Source: Clostridiales bacterium
Lineage (GTDB): Bacteria > Bacillota > Clostridia > Oscillospirales > Oscillospiraceae
Reading direction: 5' to 3'
Assembly: GCA_029265405.1 (NCBI GenBank)
Contig: JAJUJI010000015.1
Coordinates: 1-45,263, forward strand
DNA length: 45,263 nt
The position numbers and the translations under genes are program-made. Below are positions 24,357 through 35,008 of the stretch, piece after piece; position 1 is the stretch's first letter; every line of letters starts with the position of its first letter. Under the pieces are notes generated by a model. It ran no database searches. It was not told the DNA's origin and worked only from the letters and a program-made list of their open reading frames with translations.

Positions 24357-25442
24357 TCACACCCTTGCGCGCTCAAACTCGCGCATAAAATCTGCAAGCG
24401 CACGCACGCCTTCAATTGGCATGGCGTTGTAAATCGATGCTCTCATGCCGCCGACGCTTCGATGCCCTCCCACGTTGACAAAGCCCTCGGCCTCGGCTTC
24501 CTTGACAAATTTTTTGTCCAGCTCCTCGCTGCCGGTTGAGAAGGTGACGTTCATGTCGCTTCTGGCCTCCTTGTCGGCGCAGCCCTTGAAAAGGGAGCTT
24601 GAATCGATCGCGTCGTACAGTACCTTTGCCTTGGACGCCTTAATTTTCTGCATGCCCTCCAGCCCGCCGAGAGTATCCATCCATTTGAGGACAAGACCGA
24701 GGATGTATATGGGCCAGCAGGGAGGCGTGTTGTGCATGGAATCGCCCTTAATCATGGCCGCGTAATCCAGCATGACCGGTGTAAAGGGAAACGCTCTTCC
24801 CGCGCAGGCTTTATTGACGAAAACCACCGTCAGGCCTGCGGGAGCCATATTTTTCTGCGCTCCGGCAAACACCACGTCGTATTTCGGAAAATCTATGGGC
24901 TGTGTCAGGATGTTTGAGGACATGTCGCACACCAGCGGAGCTGGAGAGTCGGGAACGTATTTCCACTCGGTGCCCTCTATCGTGTTGTTTGAGCAATAAT
25001 AAAGGTAGCTGGCGTCCTCCCGTATCTTAAGCTCGCTCTGAGGGGGTATGTATGCAAACTTTCTGTCCTCCGAGGAGGCCGCAACGGAGATGTCGCCGTA
25101 TTTTTTCGCTTCCTTGAAAGCAAGGTTGGCAAAGTTGCCGGTAAGGCAGTAGTCGGCCTTGCCGGTGCGCGGAATGAGGTTCATCGGAGCCATGGCAAAT
25201 TGAAGCGTGCCGCCGCCCTGAAGGAAAAGTATCTCATGCGTTTCAGGCACGTTCAGCATGCGGCGCATATTTGCCTTGGTTTCCTCAAATATTGAAATGA
25301 AGGCTTTACTCCTGTGGCTCATTTCCATAACTGAGGTGCCTGAGCCGCCAAAGTTGGTTATCTCCGCCTTTGCCTGCTCAAGAACCTCGATCGGGAGCAT
25401 GGACGGCCCCGCCGAAAAGTTATAGACTCTGTCACTCGCCAT
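24357..25442 (-). CDS. serC: phosphoserine aminotransferase
   Basis: SerC converts 3-phosphohydroxypyruvate and glutamate to phosphoserine with pyridoxal phosphate. The 361-residue protein starts with YNFSAGPSMLP, has GTSVMEMSHRS, LFLQGGGTLQF and the PLP-lysine region FAGAQKNMAPAG, and ends near HRSVGGMRASIYNAM; all are typical and of family length. ATG 25442 has AAGGAAGG upstream. It heads the serC-serA operon, driven by the promoter at 25519-25547. Confidence 0.95.
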   Translation of the reverse strand: MASDRVYNFSAGPSMLPIEVLEQAKAEITNFGGSGTSVMEMSHRSKAFISIFEETKANMRRMLNVPETHEILFLQGGGTLQFAMAPMNLIPRTGKADYCLTGNFANLAFKEAKKYGDISVAASSEDRKFAYIPPQSELKIREDASYLYYCSNNTIEGTEWKYVPDSPAPLVCDMSSNILTQPIDFPKYDVVFAGAQKNMAPAGLTVVFVNKACAGRAFPFTPVMLDYAAMIKGDSMHNTPPCWPIYILGLVLKWMDTLGGLEGMQKIKASKAKVLYDAIDSSSLFKGCADKEARSDMNVTFSTGSEELDKKFVKEAEAEGFVNVGGHRSVGGMRASIYNAMPIEGVRALADFMREFERARV

Positions 25443-25518
25443 TAGTAATTACCTTCCTTTTCATTTGACATTTTAAATTAACCATAAAATCGGATGCGCA
25501 TATATAAAAATTAGAAAT

Positions 25519-25547
25519 ATTATAATTCGCTAAATAACTGCTGTCAA
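25519..25547 (-). promoter_or_regulatory. serC-serA promoter
   Basis: On the minus strand TTGACA (25547-25542) and TATAAT (25524-25519) have a 17-bp spacer, a perfect consensus promoter. The -35 box lies within the last codons of mtaB, so serC-serA can be transcribed independently of the upstream gene. Confidence 0.8.
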
Positions 25548-26786
25548 TGACAATTTTCCTGTGTCGGCTCCCGTTATTGTCGCTGCTATAAGCCTGCCAT
25601 CCAGGCCCTCGCGTGGCGGTTCTACTGGGCAGTAGTTGGGAGTATGGCCCTCCTTGCTCTCAAACAGGATCTCGGCTTTTCTTCCCACCTGAGCCAATAA
25701 AAAGCTTATTTCCATTTCGCGCGCCAGCGAGGAAGCCTTGGCCGCGCGCTCGAGCCGGACCGCTTTCGGCAGCTTGCCGGGCATGCTCGCTGCTTTTGTA
25801 CCAGCCCGCTCGGAATAGGGAAAGACATGGATGCGGGAAAAGGCGCAGCGCTTCAAAAAGCTCAGGGTCTCGTCAAATTCCCGCTCCGTTTCTCCCGGAA
25901 AGCCCGTTATCAGGTCGGCGGTGACGCCGCAATTGTCAAAATGCCTCCTGATGATCTCCACAGAGCGGTAAAACCTTTCCGTATCATATTTGCGGCCCAT
26001 CCGCCTTAGGGTATCGTCGCAGCCGCTTTGAAGCGAAAGGTGGAAATGCGGACAGAAGCCGCGTACGCCGGATAATATATCGCAAAATTCCTCCGTTATT
26101 ATCCTGGGCTCCAGGGAGCCCAGCCTGAGCCGGACGCCCGGAGCGGCCAAACCCACGGCCCGAACCAGCTCAGCCAATCCGTACTCGTATGAGGCAAGCT
26201 CTATGCCTACCAGCGTAATTTCCTTGATTCCGCTCTCCGCCATACGGGCCGCCTGGCCGACGGCCTCACCGAAAGGAAGACTTCTTGACGGACCTCTTAG
26301 ATAGGGTATGATGCAGTAGGCGCAATAGTTGCGGCAGCCGTCCTGCACCTTAAGATAGGCTCTAGTTCGCCCGACAAGTCTTGCCGGTTGAAGGGTCTCA
26401 AACAAGCGCCTTTTCTTTGGGTCGTCTATCATGCTTTTTGCGGGAGCTCCGATATAGTCGCTTAATTTCTCGAGACTTTCGATGAATTCTCTGCGGTTCC
26501 CGGAACCGGATATGAGAACGGCGCCGGCCTCAAGCGCTTCCTCTGGCTCCGCCTGAGGCCAGCAGCCGCAGAGGGCCAAAACGGCGCCAGGGTTGCGCGA
26601 GAGCAGCCTTCGAGCGGCCTGGCGGGATTTGCGGGCGCTCTCTGCGGTCACCGCACAGGTATTGACTACAACGACGTCGGCTCCGGAGGGAACAATTTCA
26701 TGGCCCCTGGCCTTCAGCTCCGCCTCCATAGCCGCAGTTTCAAACTGGTTTACCCGGCAGCCGAGAGTATAAATCATAAATTTCAT
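25530..26786 (-). CDS. mtaB: tRNA t6A37 methylthiotransferase MtaB
   Basis: A radical-SAM enzyme of 418 residues that adds a methylthio group to t6A at position 37 of tRNAs reading ANN codons. The N-terminal domain has the cluster cysteines in LGCRVNQ, VNTCAV and LCGCWPQ; the radical-SAM motif is CRNYCAYC, followed by IPYLRGPSRS; the rest matches the MtaB pattern (LTGIELASYEYG-like VGIELASYEYG and VTADLITGFPGE). A degenerate TRAM domain ends the protein. ATG 26786 starts KFMIYTLGC; GGGAG lies 12 bases upstream. It shares its strand with serC-serA but is separated by their promoter. Confidence 0.92.
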   Translation of the reverse strand: MKFMIYTLGCRVNQFETAAMEAELKARGHEIVPSGADVVVVNTCAVTAESARKSRQAARRLLSRNPGAVLALCGCWPQAEPEEALEAGAVLISGSGNRREFIESLEKLSDYIGAPAKSMIDDPKKRRLFETLQPARLVGRTRAYLKVQDGCRNYCAYCIIPYLRGPSRSLPFGEAVGQAARMAESGIKEITLVGIELASYEYGLAELVRAVGLAAPGVRLRLGSLEPRIITEEFCDILSGVRGFCPHFHLSLQSGCDDTLRRMGRKYDTERFYRSVEIIRRHFDNCGVTADLITGFPGETEREFDETLSFLKRCAFSRIHVFPYSERAGTKAASMPGKLPKAVRLERAAKASSLAREMEISFLLAQVGRKAEILFESKEGHTPNYCPVEPPREGLDGRLIAATITGADTGKLSLTAVI

Positions 26787-26870
26787 GCTTATTGCGGCTC
26801 CCTTCGGAGCGATAAACACTCCGCGACGTGTGTTCTTAAATAATTTACACTTTATTAACCTGCGTTTTGT

Positions 26871-26899
26871 TTGACTTCGGTAAAGACGGTTAATATAAT
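26871..26899 (+). promoter_or_regulatory. promoter of the HPr-like gene
   Basis: TTGACT (26871-26876) and TATAAT (26894-26899) with an exact 17-bp spacer, followed by GGGAGG and the ATG at 26936. Confidence 0.8.
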
Positions 26900-26935
26900 G
26901 TTAACGAAATGGCAATGCGGGAGGCGAACTAAGAA

Positions 26936-27172
26936 ATGGATAATATAAAAATCAGGCTTCATACCATAGAGGATGTGAAAATGTTTGTTACGGCCGCCAA
27001 TATGCAGGTTTTCGACATAGACGTGGTGTCGGGCCGTTATACGATCGACGCCAAATCCCTGCTCGGCATCTTCAGCCTGGACCTGACTAAGCCGGTGGAG
27101 GTAGTCGTACACGGCACCGCCGCCGACAGGGAAAAGTTCGCAGAGCTGATAAAGTCCGTGATAGTCGAATAA
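26936..27172 (+). CDS. HPr-like protein without the phosphorylatable histidine
   Basis: A 78-residue protein with the HPr fold. The segment FDIDVVSGRYTIDAKSLLGI carries the HPr pattern around the regulatory Ser (AKSLLGI), but the N-terminal RHGLH-type segment with His15 is missing. It therefore cannot act as a PTS phosphocarrier. Such HPr-like proteins are common in Clostridia and may have regulatory roles; no function is established. The ATG has GGGAGG about 11 bases upstream and a consensus promoter. A terminator follows at 27381, so it is probably a single gene. Confidence 0.85.
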   Translation: MDNIKIRLHTIEDVKMFVTAANMQVFDIDVVSGRYTIDAKSLLGIFSLDLTKPVEVVVHGTAADREKFAELIKSVIVE

Positions 27173-27380
27173 GGCCGCCGCAGCCGGCGGTGACGCTCCC
27201 TCGCGCCTCGGCTTCCGGATATGGATTCCGGCGATCCGTTCTATCGGAGGCCGAAAAGAAAAGCCGCAATATTCAACATCCCTTGAGATTTGCTCTTGCA
27301 AACAGCCCGGGCTGATGTTATACTTGCTCGTAATGTGGCGGCGGGAATGAAGTGCTCCCTCGGGTTTCCGGAATTGCTGT

Positions 27381-27428
27381 AAGCTGATGACTTCTACTTG
27401 AATGGGCAGGTAGAATTGTCAGCTTTTT
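27381..27428 (+). terminator. intrinsic terminator in the gap before the methyltransferase gene
   Basis: AAGCTGA pairs with TCAGCTT (outer) and TTCTAC with GTAGAA (inner), followed by TTTTTA. It lies about 210 bases after the HPr-like gene. The rest of the 314-base gap shows no other gene or motif that I can support. Confidence 0.7.
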
Positions 27429-27486
27429 ATCTTGCCTAAGCTCTTGAAGCATGTAAGCCAGGAGCTTTGCCATGACGGGGTAGTCT

Positions 27487-28647
27487 ATGAACGATATAGC
27501 GGAATATACCCAATATATAATGGGCCGGCGCCCTGAAAGGCTGGTTTTAAGCAAGCCGAGGAACAAAGACGGCGGCTGCATTAAGATCGTGCTGCACAAG
27601 CGCAGGGAGTATTACCAGGCGGAAAAATTCATCGGAAAGCAGGTTTTCCATGAAAATATAAGGGACGAAGACGTTCCGGCCTTTATAAGCGAATGGATGC
27701 CGGGGCATTTTTATCGGCTAAACGCCTTTTCGGAGGGAGCCGAGTACGCCGTTATGGCGTCGAAAAGCGGAACGGTGACTTTTCTTAAGAATGAAAATAA
27801 GGATAGCACATGCAGGAAGGAAAGTCAAACTGGCCACGACCGGGAAAAGAAGTATATCCTGCCTGAAGGCGCCGTGATACCGCCTCTGGCCGATATGGGG
27901 GTTTTTACGCCCGAAGGCAAGGTCGCAAAGGCCATGCACGAAAAATACAGGCAAATAAACCGATTTTTGGAAACGATTGACGACGAAATCTCCAAGCGCG
28001 GGTATGATTCCATAAAGGCCATAGATTTCGGCTGCGGCAAGGGCTACCTGACCTTTTTGCTGTATTATTATCTGACGCGGGTTAAAAATATAAAGACGGA
28101 GCTCATAGGCGTAGATCTAAAAGCAGACGTAATGGAGCTGTGCGGCAAAACCGCCGAAAAGTACGGCTACGAGGGCCTGAGGTTTGTCAACGGCGATATA
28201 AGGACCTTCGAGCCTCCCTTCAGGCCCGATATGATTGTGTCCCTGCACGCCTGCGACACCGCGACTGACTGCGTATTGTACAATGCCATACGCTGGAAAG
28301 CCAAGCTCATATTTGCGATGCCCTGCTGCCAGCACGAGCTCAACGGAATGATAAACAGCGCAAACTTTCCGATCCTTACCCGCTACGGCGTACTGAAGGA
28401 AAACCTTTCGGCTATCCTTACCGACGCGATAAGAGCAAATCTGCTGGCGTATTGCGGCTACAAGGTTCAGGCGCTGGATATTGTCAATCCCTTAGACACG
28501 CCTAAGAATATAATGTTGCGGGCTGTTTATGCCAACTCCGGAGAGGAAGCCAGGCTAAAGGCTCTGGATGAGGTTAAGAAGCTCTGCCGGGAATTCAGTC
28601 TAAGGCCGACCCTGGCCGGGCTGCTGGGCATAAGGCTGGAGGAGTAA
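27487..28647 (+). CDS. class I SAM-dependent methyltransferase (RlmK/MT-25-like)
   Basis: A 386-residue protein. An N-terminal region of about 150 residues precedes the methyltransferase domain, which has the SAM motif FGCGKGYLTFLLYYYL (about 180-195), the acidic GVDLK and the segment SLHACDTATDCVL. AMPCCQHEL is the conserved motif of methyltransferase domain 25 proteins, which are widespread in Clostridia. The substrate is unknown; an RNA is the likely target. No good ribosome site precedes ATG 27487 beyond a GGGG stretch. The next gene begins ten bases after its stop. Confidence 0.8.
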   Translation: MNDIAEYTQYIMGRRPERLVLSKPRNKDGGCIKIVLHKRREYYQAEKFIGKQVFHENIRDEDVPAFISEWMPGHFYRLNAFSEGAEYAVMASKSGTVTFLKNENKDSTCRKESQTGHDREKKYILPEGAVIPPLADMGVFTPEGKVAKAMHEKYRQINRFLETIDDEISKRGYDSIKAIDFGCGKGYLTFLLYYYLTRVKNIKTELIGVDLKADVMELCGKTAEKYGYEGLRFVNGDIRTFEPPFRPDMIVSLHACDTATDCVLYNAIRWKAKLIFAMPCCQHELNGMINSANFPILTRYGVLKENLSAILTDAIRANLLAYCGYKVQALDIVNPLDTPKNIMLRAVYANSGEEARLKALDEVKKLCREFSLRPTLAGLLGIRLEE

Positions 28648-28657
28648 GCGCAAGGAA

Positions 28658-28960
28658 ATGGAACCTGGAGAAAAGAATGGGCTTGCTGCGGGAGCCGAGC
28701 AAGATGCAAGCGCAAAGCCCCAAGAGGAAGCGGCGGGGCGGGGCGGACAGGATGAAAAAAGGCGGCGCATTCCGGCCCTGCTCCTAGCGTTGCCCGTGCT
28801 CGGAAACGCCGCCGGCCTGGCCGCCGCGGCCCTTGTCTGGTTTCTTGCGCGAAACGCCGTCGTTGCCATAGGCCTTGCCGCGCTGCCCGTTTGCGCTTCC
28901 TGCGCGGCGGCGGCGTTTGCGGCGAAAAAATATATGGCGGAACGCAAATATGATAAATGA
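28658..28960 (+). CDS. small two-helix membrane protein before the ATP synthase operon
   Basis: A 100-residue protein with a charged N-terminus (1-37, Gly/Ala/Glu/Lys-rich) and two hydrophobic Ala/Leu-rich segments (about 39-64 and 66-90), ending in a basic tail. It sits ten bases after the methyltransferase gene and before atpB, the usual location of AtpI/AtpZ accessory proteins, which also have two to four helices. No sequence signature confirms that. AAGG is two bases before the ATG and GGAGGAG lies further upstream, so initiation is ambiguous. It could be a diverged AtpZ-like protein or unrelated. Confidence 0.5.
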   Translation: MEPGEKNGLAAGAEQDASAKPQEEAAGRGGQDEKRRRIPALLLALPVLGNAAGLAAAALVWFLARNAVVAIGLAALPVCASCAAAAFAAKKYMAERKYDK

Positions 28961-29006
28961 CAGCCATGTAAATTGCACATATCAATGATTTCCAAACATG
29001 ACTATA

Positions 29007-29035
29007 TTGAATGTGTTCATTTTATGCAATATTAT
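29007..29035 (+). promoter_or_regulatory. ATP synthase operon promoter
   Basis: TTGAAT (29007-29012) and TATTAT (29030-29035) with a 17-bp spacer, about 110 bases before the atpB start codon. The leader holds nothing else that I can identify. Confidence 0.6.
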
Positions 29036-29143
29036 TCTTTACACCTTCATCAAACGGAGTTATGATTATTAAACTGGTTCCGGCTTTCGCAGCGGAGCGT
29101 TAATGCCTGTTTTTAATAACAATGATAGCAAGAGGCGTTTTTT

Positions 29144-29818
29144 ATGACTCTATCCGAGAGATTGACCGAGGGCTTGTCAAGCCAAACGGTATTTACCGTT
29201 TTCGGAATAGAAATAGAGGAAGCAACCGTTGTGACATGGATAATCATGGCGGTTATAGTGCTGATTTGCTTTATTTTTACGCGCAACTTGAGAGTCGAGC
29301 GGGTGGGGAAGCGACAGGCCGCCGTGGAGCTTGTTGTAGTTAAGATTCAGGATTTGCTCGGCGGAATAGTCGGGGAGCACGGGAAGCGGTATGTTCCGTA
29401 TCTGTTTACGGTTCTATTATATTTGGCCTTTGCAAATGTTATCGGCGTATTGGGACTAAAGCCTCCGACAAAGGCCTTAAACGTTACCGCGGGGCTGGCC
29501 TTGATGAGCATTGTACTCGTACAGGCGGCGGGGATCCGCGCGAAGGGCGTGGGAGGATGGCTGAAATCCTTTTCAAAGCCTATGGCCCTTGTTACTCCGT
29601 TCAACGTGCTTGATTTGGTAACCCGGCCTCTATCGCTTTGCATGCGGTTGTTTGGCAATATACTTGGCTCGTTTATTATCATGGAAATAATAAAGTACGT
29701 GGTTCCGGTGATCATACCGGCGGCATTGAGCTTGTATTTTGATTTTTTCGACGGGATATTGCAGGCATATGTTTTTGTATTCCTTACGGGACTATATATA
29801 AAAGAAGCCATTGAATAA
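29144..29818 (+). CDS. atpB: ATP synthase F0 subunit a
   Basis: Subunit a forms the ion half-channels next to the c ring. The 224-residue membrane protein has the essential Arg168 in SLCMRLFGNILG and the usual last helices (QAYVFVFLTGLYIKEA). The N-terminus is short, without the long extracellular segment of some homologues. AAGAGG precedes ATG 29144. It is the first gene of the operon; the order a, c, b, delta-alpha, gamma, beta, epsilon is the standard bacterial one. Confidence 0.95.
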   Translation: MTLSERLTEGLSSQTVFTVFGIEIEEATVVTWIIMAVIVLICFIFTRNLRVERVGKRQAAVELVVVKIQDLLGGIVGEHGKRYVPYLFTVLLYLAFANVIGVLGLKPPTKALNVTAGLALMSIVLVQAAGIRAKGVGGWLKSFSKPMALVTPFNVLDLVTRPLSLCMRLFGNILGSFIIMEIIKYVVPVIIPAALSLYFDFFDGILQAYVFVFLTGLYIKEAIE

Positions 29819-29845
29819 GCCGAGGCGAAAAGGAGATTGTTTTTT

Positions 29846-30073
29846 ATGAGCAGTACATTATTGGCTATAGGCGCCGGCATAGCCGTTCTTTGCGGCTTAG
29901 GCGCAGGCATAGGCATCGGTATAGCGACAGGCCACGCGGCGGACGCAGTTGCACGCCAGCCTGAAGCCAGCGGAAAGATTACGAGCCTGTTGATTTTGGG
30001 CTGCACGCTGGCGGAGGCGACGGCGATTTACGGCCTTGTCGTGGCGCTCCTTATCCTTTTTGTTTTAAAATAA
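29846..30073 (+). CDS. atpE: ATP synthase F0 subunit c (proton type predicted)
   Basis: A 75-residue hairpin of two transmembrane helices; a ring of copies carries ions. The polar loop [10 protein letters not shown] and the ion-binding Glu57 in LAEATAIYG are intact. The Na+-binding signature is absent: the position of Gln32 in the Ilyobacter tartaricus ring is Ile24 (GIGIG) and that of Ser66 is Ala58. Proton coupling is therefore expected. ATG 29846 follows AAAGGAG by about ten bases; a TTG nine bases upstream is in frame but less likely. Confidence 0.95.
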   Translation: MSSTLLAIGAGIAVLCGLGAGIGIGIATGHAADAVARQPEASGKITSLLILGCTLAEATAIYGLVVALLILFVLK

Positions 30074-30097
30074 GTTCAGGAAAGCCGGGAGTGCAAG

Positions 30098-30586
30098 GTG
30101 CTAAGAGTAGATATCAACCTTCTGTTCAATGTCGTCAATATACTTATGCTTTGCGCGCTGGTGAGGCTGTTTCTGTTCAAGCCGGTCAATAAAATTTTGG
30201 CCGAGCGGCAGGCAAAAATAGACGCCAGCATTGCCGAGGCCGAGTCGGCTAAGACCGAAGCGCTTGAGCTGGAGCGGCGGCATATGGAATCCATGCGCGG
30301 CATAGAGGAGGAGAAGCTTGCCGTTTTGACCGAGGCGCAGAAGAAAGCCGCCGAGGAATACGCGCTGATCCTTGACGACGCGAAGCGAAAGGCGGGCCTT
30401 ATTATAAGGAACGCGGAAGCCGAGGGCCAGAACCGCAAGTCGGAAATAATCATGCAGGCAAAGGATGAAATAAAAGAGATAATCGTAGCCGCCGCAGCCG
30501 TGGTAGCGGGAGTCGGCGGCGACAGCGCTCTGTATGACGAGTTTATTGAAAAGGCGGGAGGCGCCGATGGCGAAAACAGCGATTGA
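30098..30586 (+). CDS. atpF: ATP synthase F0 subunit b
   Basis: The peripheral stalk subunit, 162 residues: one N-terminal transmembrane helix (about 6-27) and a long charged helix (about 30-130) with the typical PVNKILAERQAKI. Length is normal, so the b subunit is not itself fused to delta as in mycobacteria. GTG 30098 has GGGAG six bases upstream. The delta-alpha gene starts inside its last codons (20-base overlap), indicating translational coupling. Confidence 0.93.
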   Translation: MLRVDINLLFNVVNILMLCALVRLFLFKPVNKILAERQAKIDASIAEAESAKTEALELERRHMESMRGIEEEKLAVLTEAQKKAAEEYALILDDAKRKAGLIIRNAEAEGQNRKSEIIMQAKDEIKEIIVAAAAVVAGVGGDSALYDEFIEKAGGADGENSD

Positions 30587-32627
30587 ATATGCCGGGCTCC
30601 TTCGCGACCTGAAGGTATCGCTAGGCGCCGTCCTGCATGCGAAGGAAATTATAGAAGCCGTTCCGGTTTTGGCCGAGCAGCTTGCGGAACCGACTCTGAG
30701 CCTGGAAAAAAAGAACATAATAATAGAAAAGATATTTCCTCAGGAAATAAGGGATTTTCTTAAAATTGTATGCCTGAACGGAGACTGCCCCAAGCTGATG
30801 GAGGCTTTGGAGGCCTTTGAGGAAAAAGCGCATAAGGCTCAGGGAGAATGCCATGTCGTGCTGAGCTATGTCACTCCTCCCAACAGTGAGCAGCTTGACT
30901 CCATACGCAGATTCGTCGTCGGCAGGTATGGCTGCGATGAAAGAAGCGTCGTTTTCAGCATGAAGGAGGACAAGTCGCTTATAAGCGGCTTCAAGCTTAC
31001 AGCCGGAAACGACGAATACGATTGGAGCGCACAGGGCCGCCTTGATCAGCTTAAGAACCGGCTGGAAGGACTCGCGGCGCCACAGCTTCAGGACCCGGCG
31101 GGCGCTCAGGGGATAATAGACCTGCTGAGGGCGGTAGTCGAGGATTTTGACCTTGAGGCCAGGAACCAGGAGATCGGAACGGTCAGTTCGGCGGGCGACG
31201 GGATAGCCCTGATTGAAGGCATTGACCACGCCGCCTACGGCGAGATAGTGGTTTTCGACTCCGGAATAAAGGGAATGGTGCAGGATATACGCGCCGACAG
31301 CATAGGCTGCATCCTGTTCGGCGGCGGCGCCGAGGTAAAGGAAGGCAGCCGCGTAAGGCGGACTGGAAAGAGCGCCGGCGTGCCGGTCGGAGATAAGCTG
31401 CTCGGCCGGGTGGTGAACGCGTTGGGCGAGCCCATAGATGGGCTGGAACCGATAAAAGCCAGCGATTACAGGCCGATAGAGCGCAAGGCTCCGGGAGTCA
31501 TCAGCCGCAAGGAGGTCAATGTGCCCTTGCAGACTGGCATCCTTGCCATAGACTCCATGTTTCCCATAGGCCGCGGCCAGCGCGAGCTGATCATAGGCGA
31601 CAGGCAAACCGGCAAAACGACGCTTGCGGTCGATACCATCATCAATCAGAAGGGCGAGGGCGTCGTCTGCATATATGTGGCAATAGGACAAAAAGCCTCC
31701 ACGGTTGCGCAGATAATAAATACCCTAAAACGCTATGAAGCGATGGACTACACCGTCGTAGTGTCGGCCACAGCCTCCGAGCCCTCGACAATGCAGTATA
31801 TCGCCCCTTATACCGGAGCAGCCATAGGCGAGTACTTCATGGACAAGGGCAAGGATGTTCTTATAGTATACGACGACCTGAGCAAGCACGCGCAGGCATA
31901 CAGAGCGATTTCGTTGCTCCTGAAGCACCCGCCGGGGCGCGAGGCCTATCCGGGCGACGTTTTCTATCTGCATTCAAGGCTTTTGGAGCGGGCCTGCCGC
32001 AGGAATGAGGCGTCGGGAGGCGGCTCAATGACGGCCCTGCCCATAATAGAAACCCAGGCGGGCGATGTTTCGGCCTATATACCGACCAACGTGATATCGA
32101 TAACCGACGGACAGATATATCTTGAGACGGAGCTTTTCCATACCGGACAGAGACCGGCGGTTAACGTGGGCCTGTCAGTCTCCCGTGTGGGCGGCAAGGC
32201 GCAGACAAAGATAATGAAAGCCGTGTCCGGCACGCTGCGCATAGACCTGGCGCAGTACCGTGAAATGGAGTCGTTTACACAGTTCAGCTCCGACCTGGAC
32301 GAAGCGACAAAAAGCATGCTTGTCTACGGGAAAAACCTGTACCAGCTTCTGGTTCAGCCCCAATATCATCCGATGCCGCTGCACAAGCAGGTAATCCTCC
32401 TATTGGCCGCCACCAACAGGCTGCTCATTAACGTGCCCTCCGACAAGCTGGAGGAGTACAAAGAAAAGCTGACGGCTTTTATTGAAATGAATTATCCCGC
32501 CATAGTCAGCGAAATAGAAAACGGCAAGATTATGACCGACGAGCTGAAAACCGGTATATTGGACGCGGTAAAAGCCTACCAGAGCTTGCAAAATGAAGCC
32601 GAGCCCGGAGGGCGGAAAGGCGGCTGA
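30567..32627 (+). CDS. atpHA: ATP synthase delta-alpha fusion protein
   Basis: One open frame of 686 codons joins two subunits that are normally separate. Residues 1-168 match the delta subunit (OSCP), from AIEYAGLL to the typical end GRLDQLKNRLEG. After about eight residues the alpha subunit begins (about 176): EIGTVSSAGDGIALIEG, Walker A GDRQTGKT near 345 and the arginine finger in SVSRVGGKA near 540. Both parts have nearly full family length. ATG 30567 has GGGAGG five bases upstream. Between ATG 30960, still inside delta, and GTG 31248, already inside the alpha beta-barrel, no in-frame ATG, GTG or TTG exists. The next gene is gamma, so no separate atpH or atpA lies in this operon. Confidence 0.93.
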   Translation: MAKTAIEYAGLLRDLKVSLGAVLHAKEIIEAVPVLAEQLAEPTLSLEKKNIIIEKIFPQEIRDFLKIVCLNGDCPKLMEALEAFEEKAHKAQGECHVVLSYVTPPNSEQLDSIRRFVVGRYGCDERSVVFSMKEDKSLISGFKLTAGNDEYDWSAQGRLDQLKNRLEGLAAPQLQDPAGAQGIIDLLRAVVEDFDLEARNQEIGTVSSAGDGIALIEGIDHAAYGEIVVFDSGIKGMVQDIRADSIGCILFGGGAEVKEGSRVRRTGKSAGVPVGDKLLGRVVNALGEPIDGLEPIKASDYRPIERKAPGVISRKEVNVPLQTGILAIDSMFPIGRGQRELIIGDRQTGKTTLAVDTIINQKGEGVVCIYVAIGQKASTVAQIINTLKRYEAMDYTVVVSATASEPSTMQYIAPYTGAAIGEYFMDKGKDVLIVYDDLSKHAQAYRAISLLLKHPPGREAYPGDVFYLHSRLLERACRRNEASGGGSMTALPIIETQAGDVSAYIPTNVISITDGQIYLETELFHTGQRPAVNVGLSVSRVGGKAQTKIMKAVSGTLRIDLAQYREMESFTQFSSDLDEATKSMLVYGKNLYQLLVQPQYHPMPLHKQVILLLAATNRLLINVPSDKLEEYKEKLTAFIEMNYPAIVSEIENGKIMTDELKTGILDAVKAYQSLQNEAEPGGRKGG

Positions 32628-32633
32628 GCAGGC

Positions 32634-34996
<2,363 letters not shown>

Positions 34997-35008
34997 AGGA
35001 GCGTTGAT

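Noticed and set aside
26855-27301. Minus-strand open frame over the HPr-like gene
   Set aside because: The + strand frame has a consensus promoter, a ribosome site and a clear family match.
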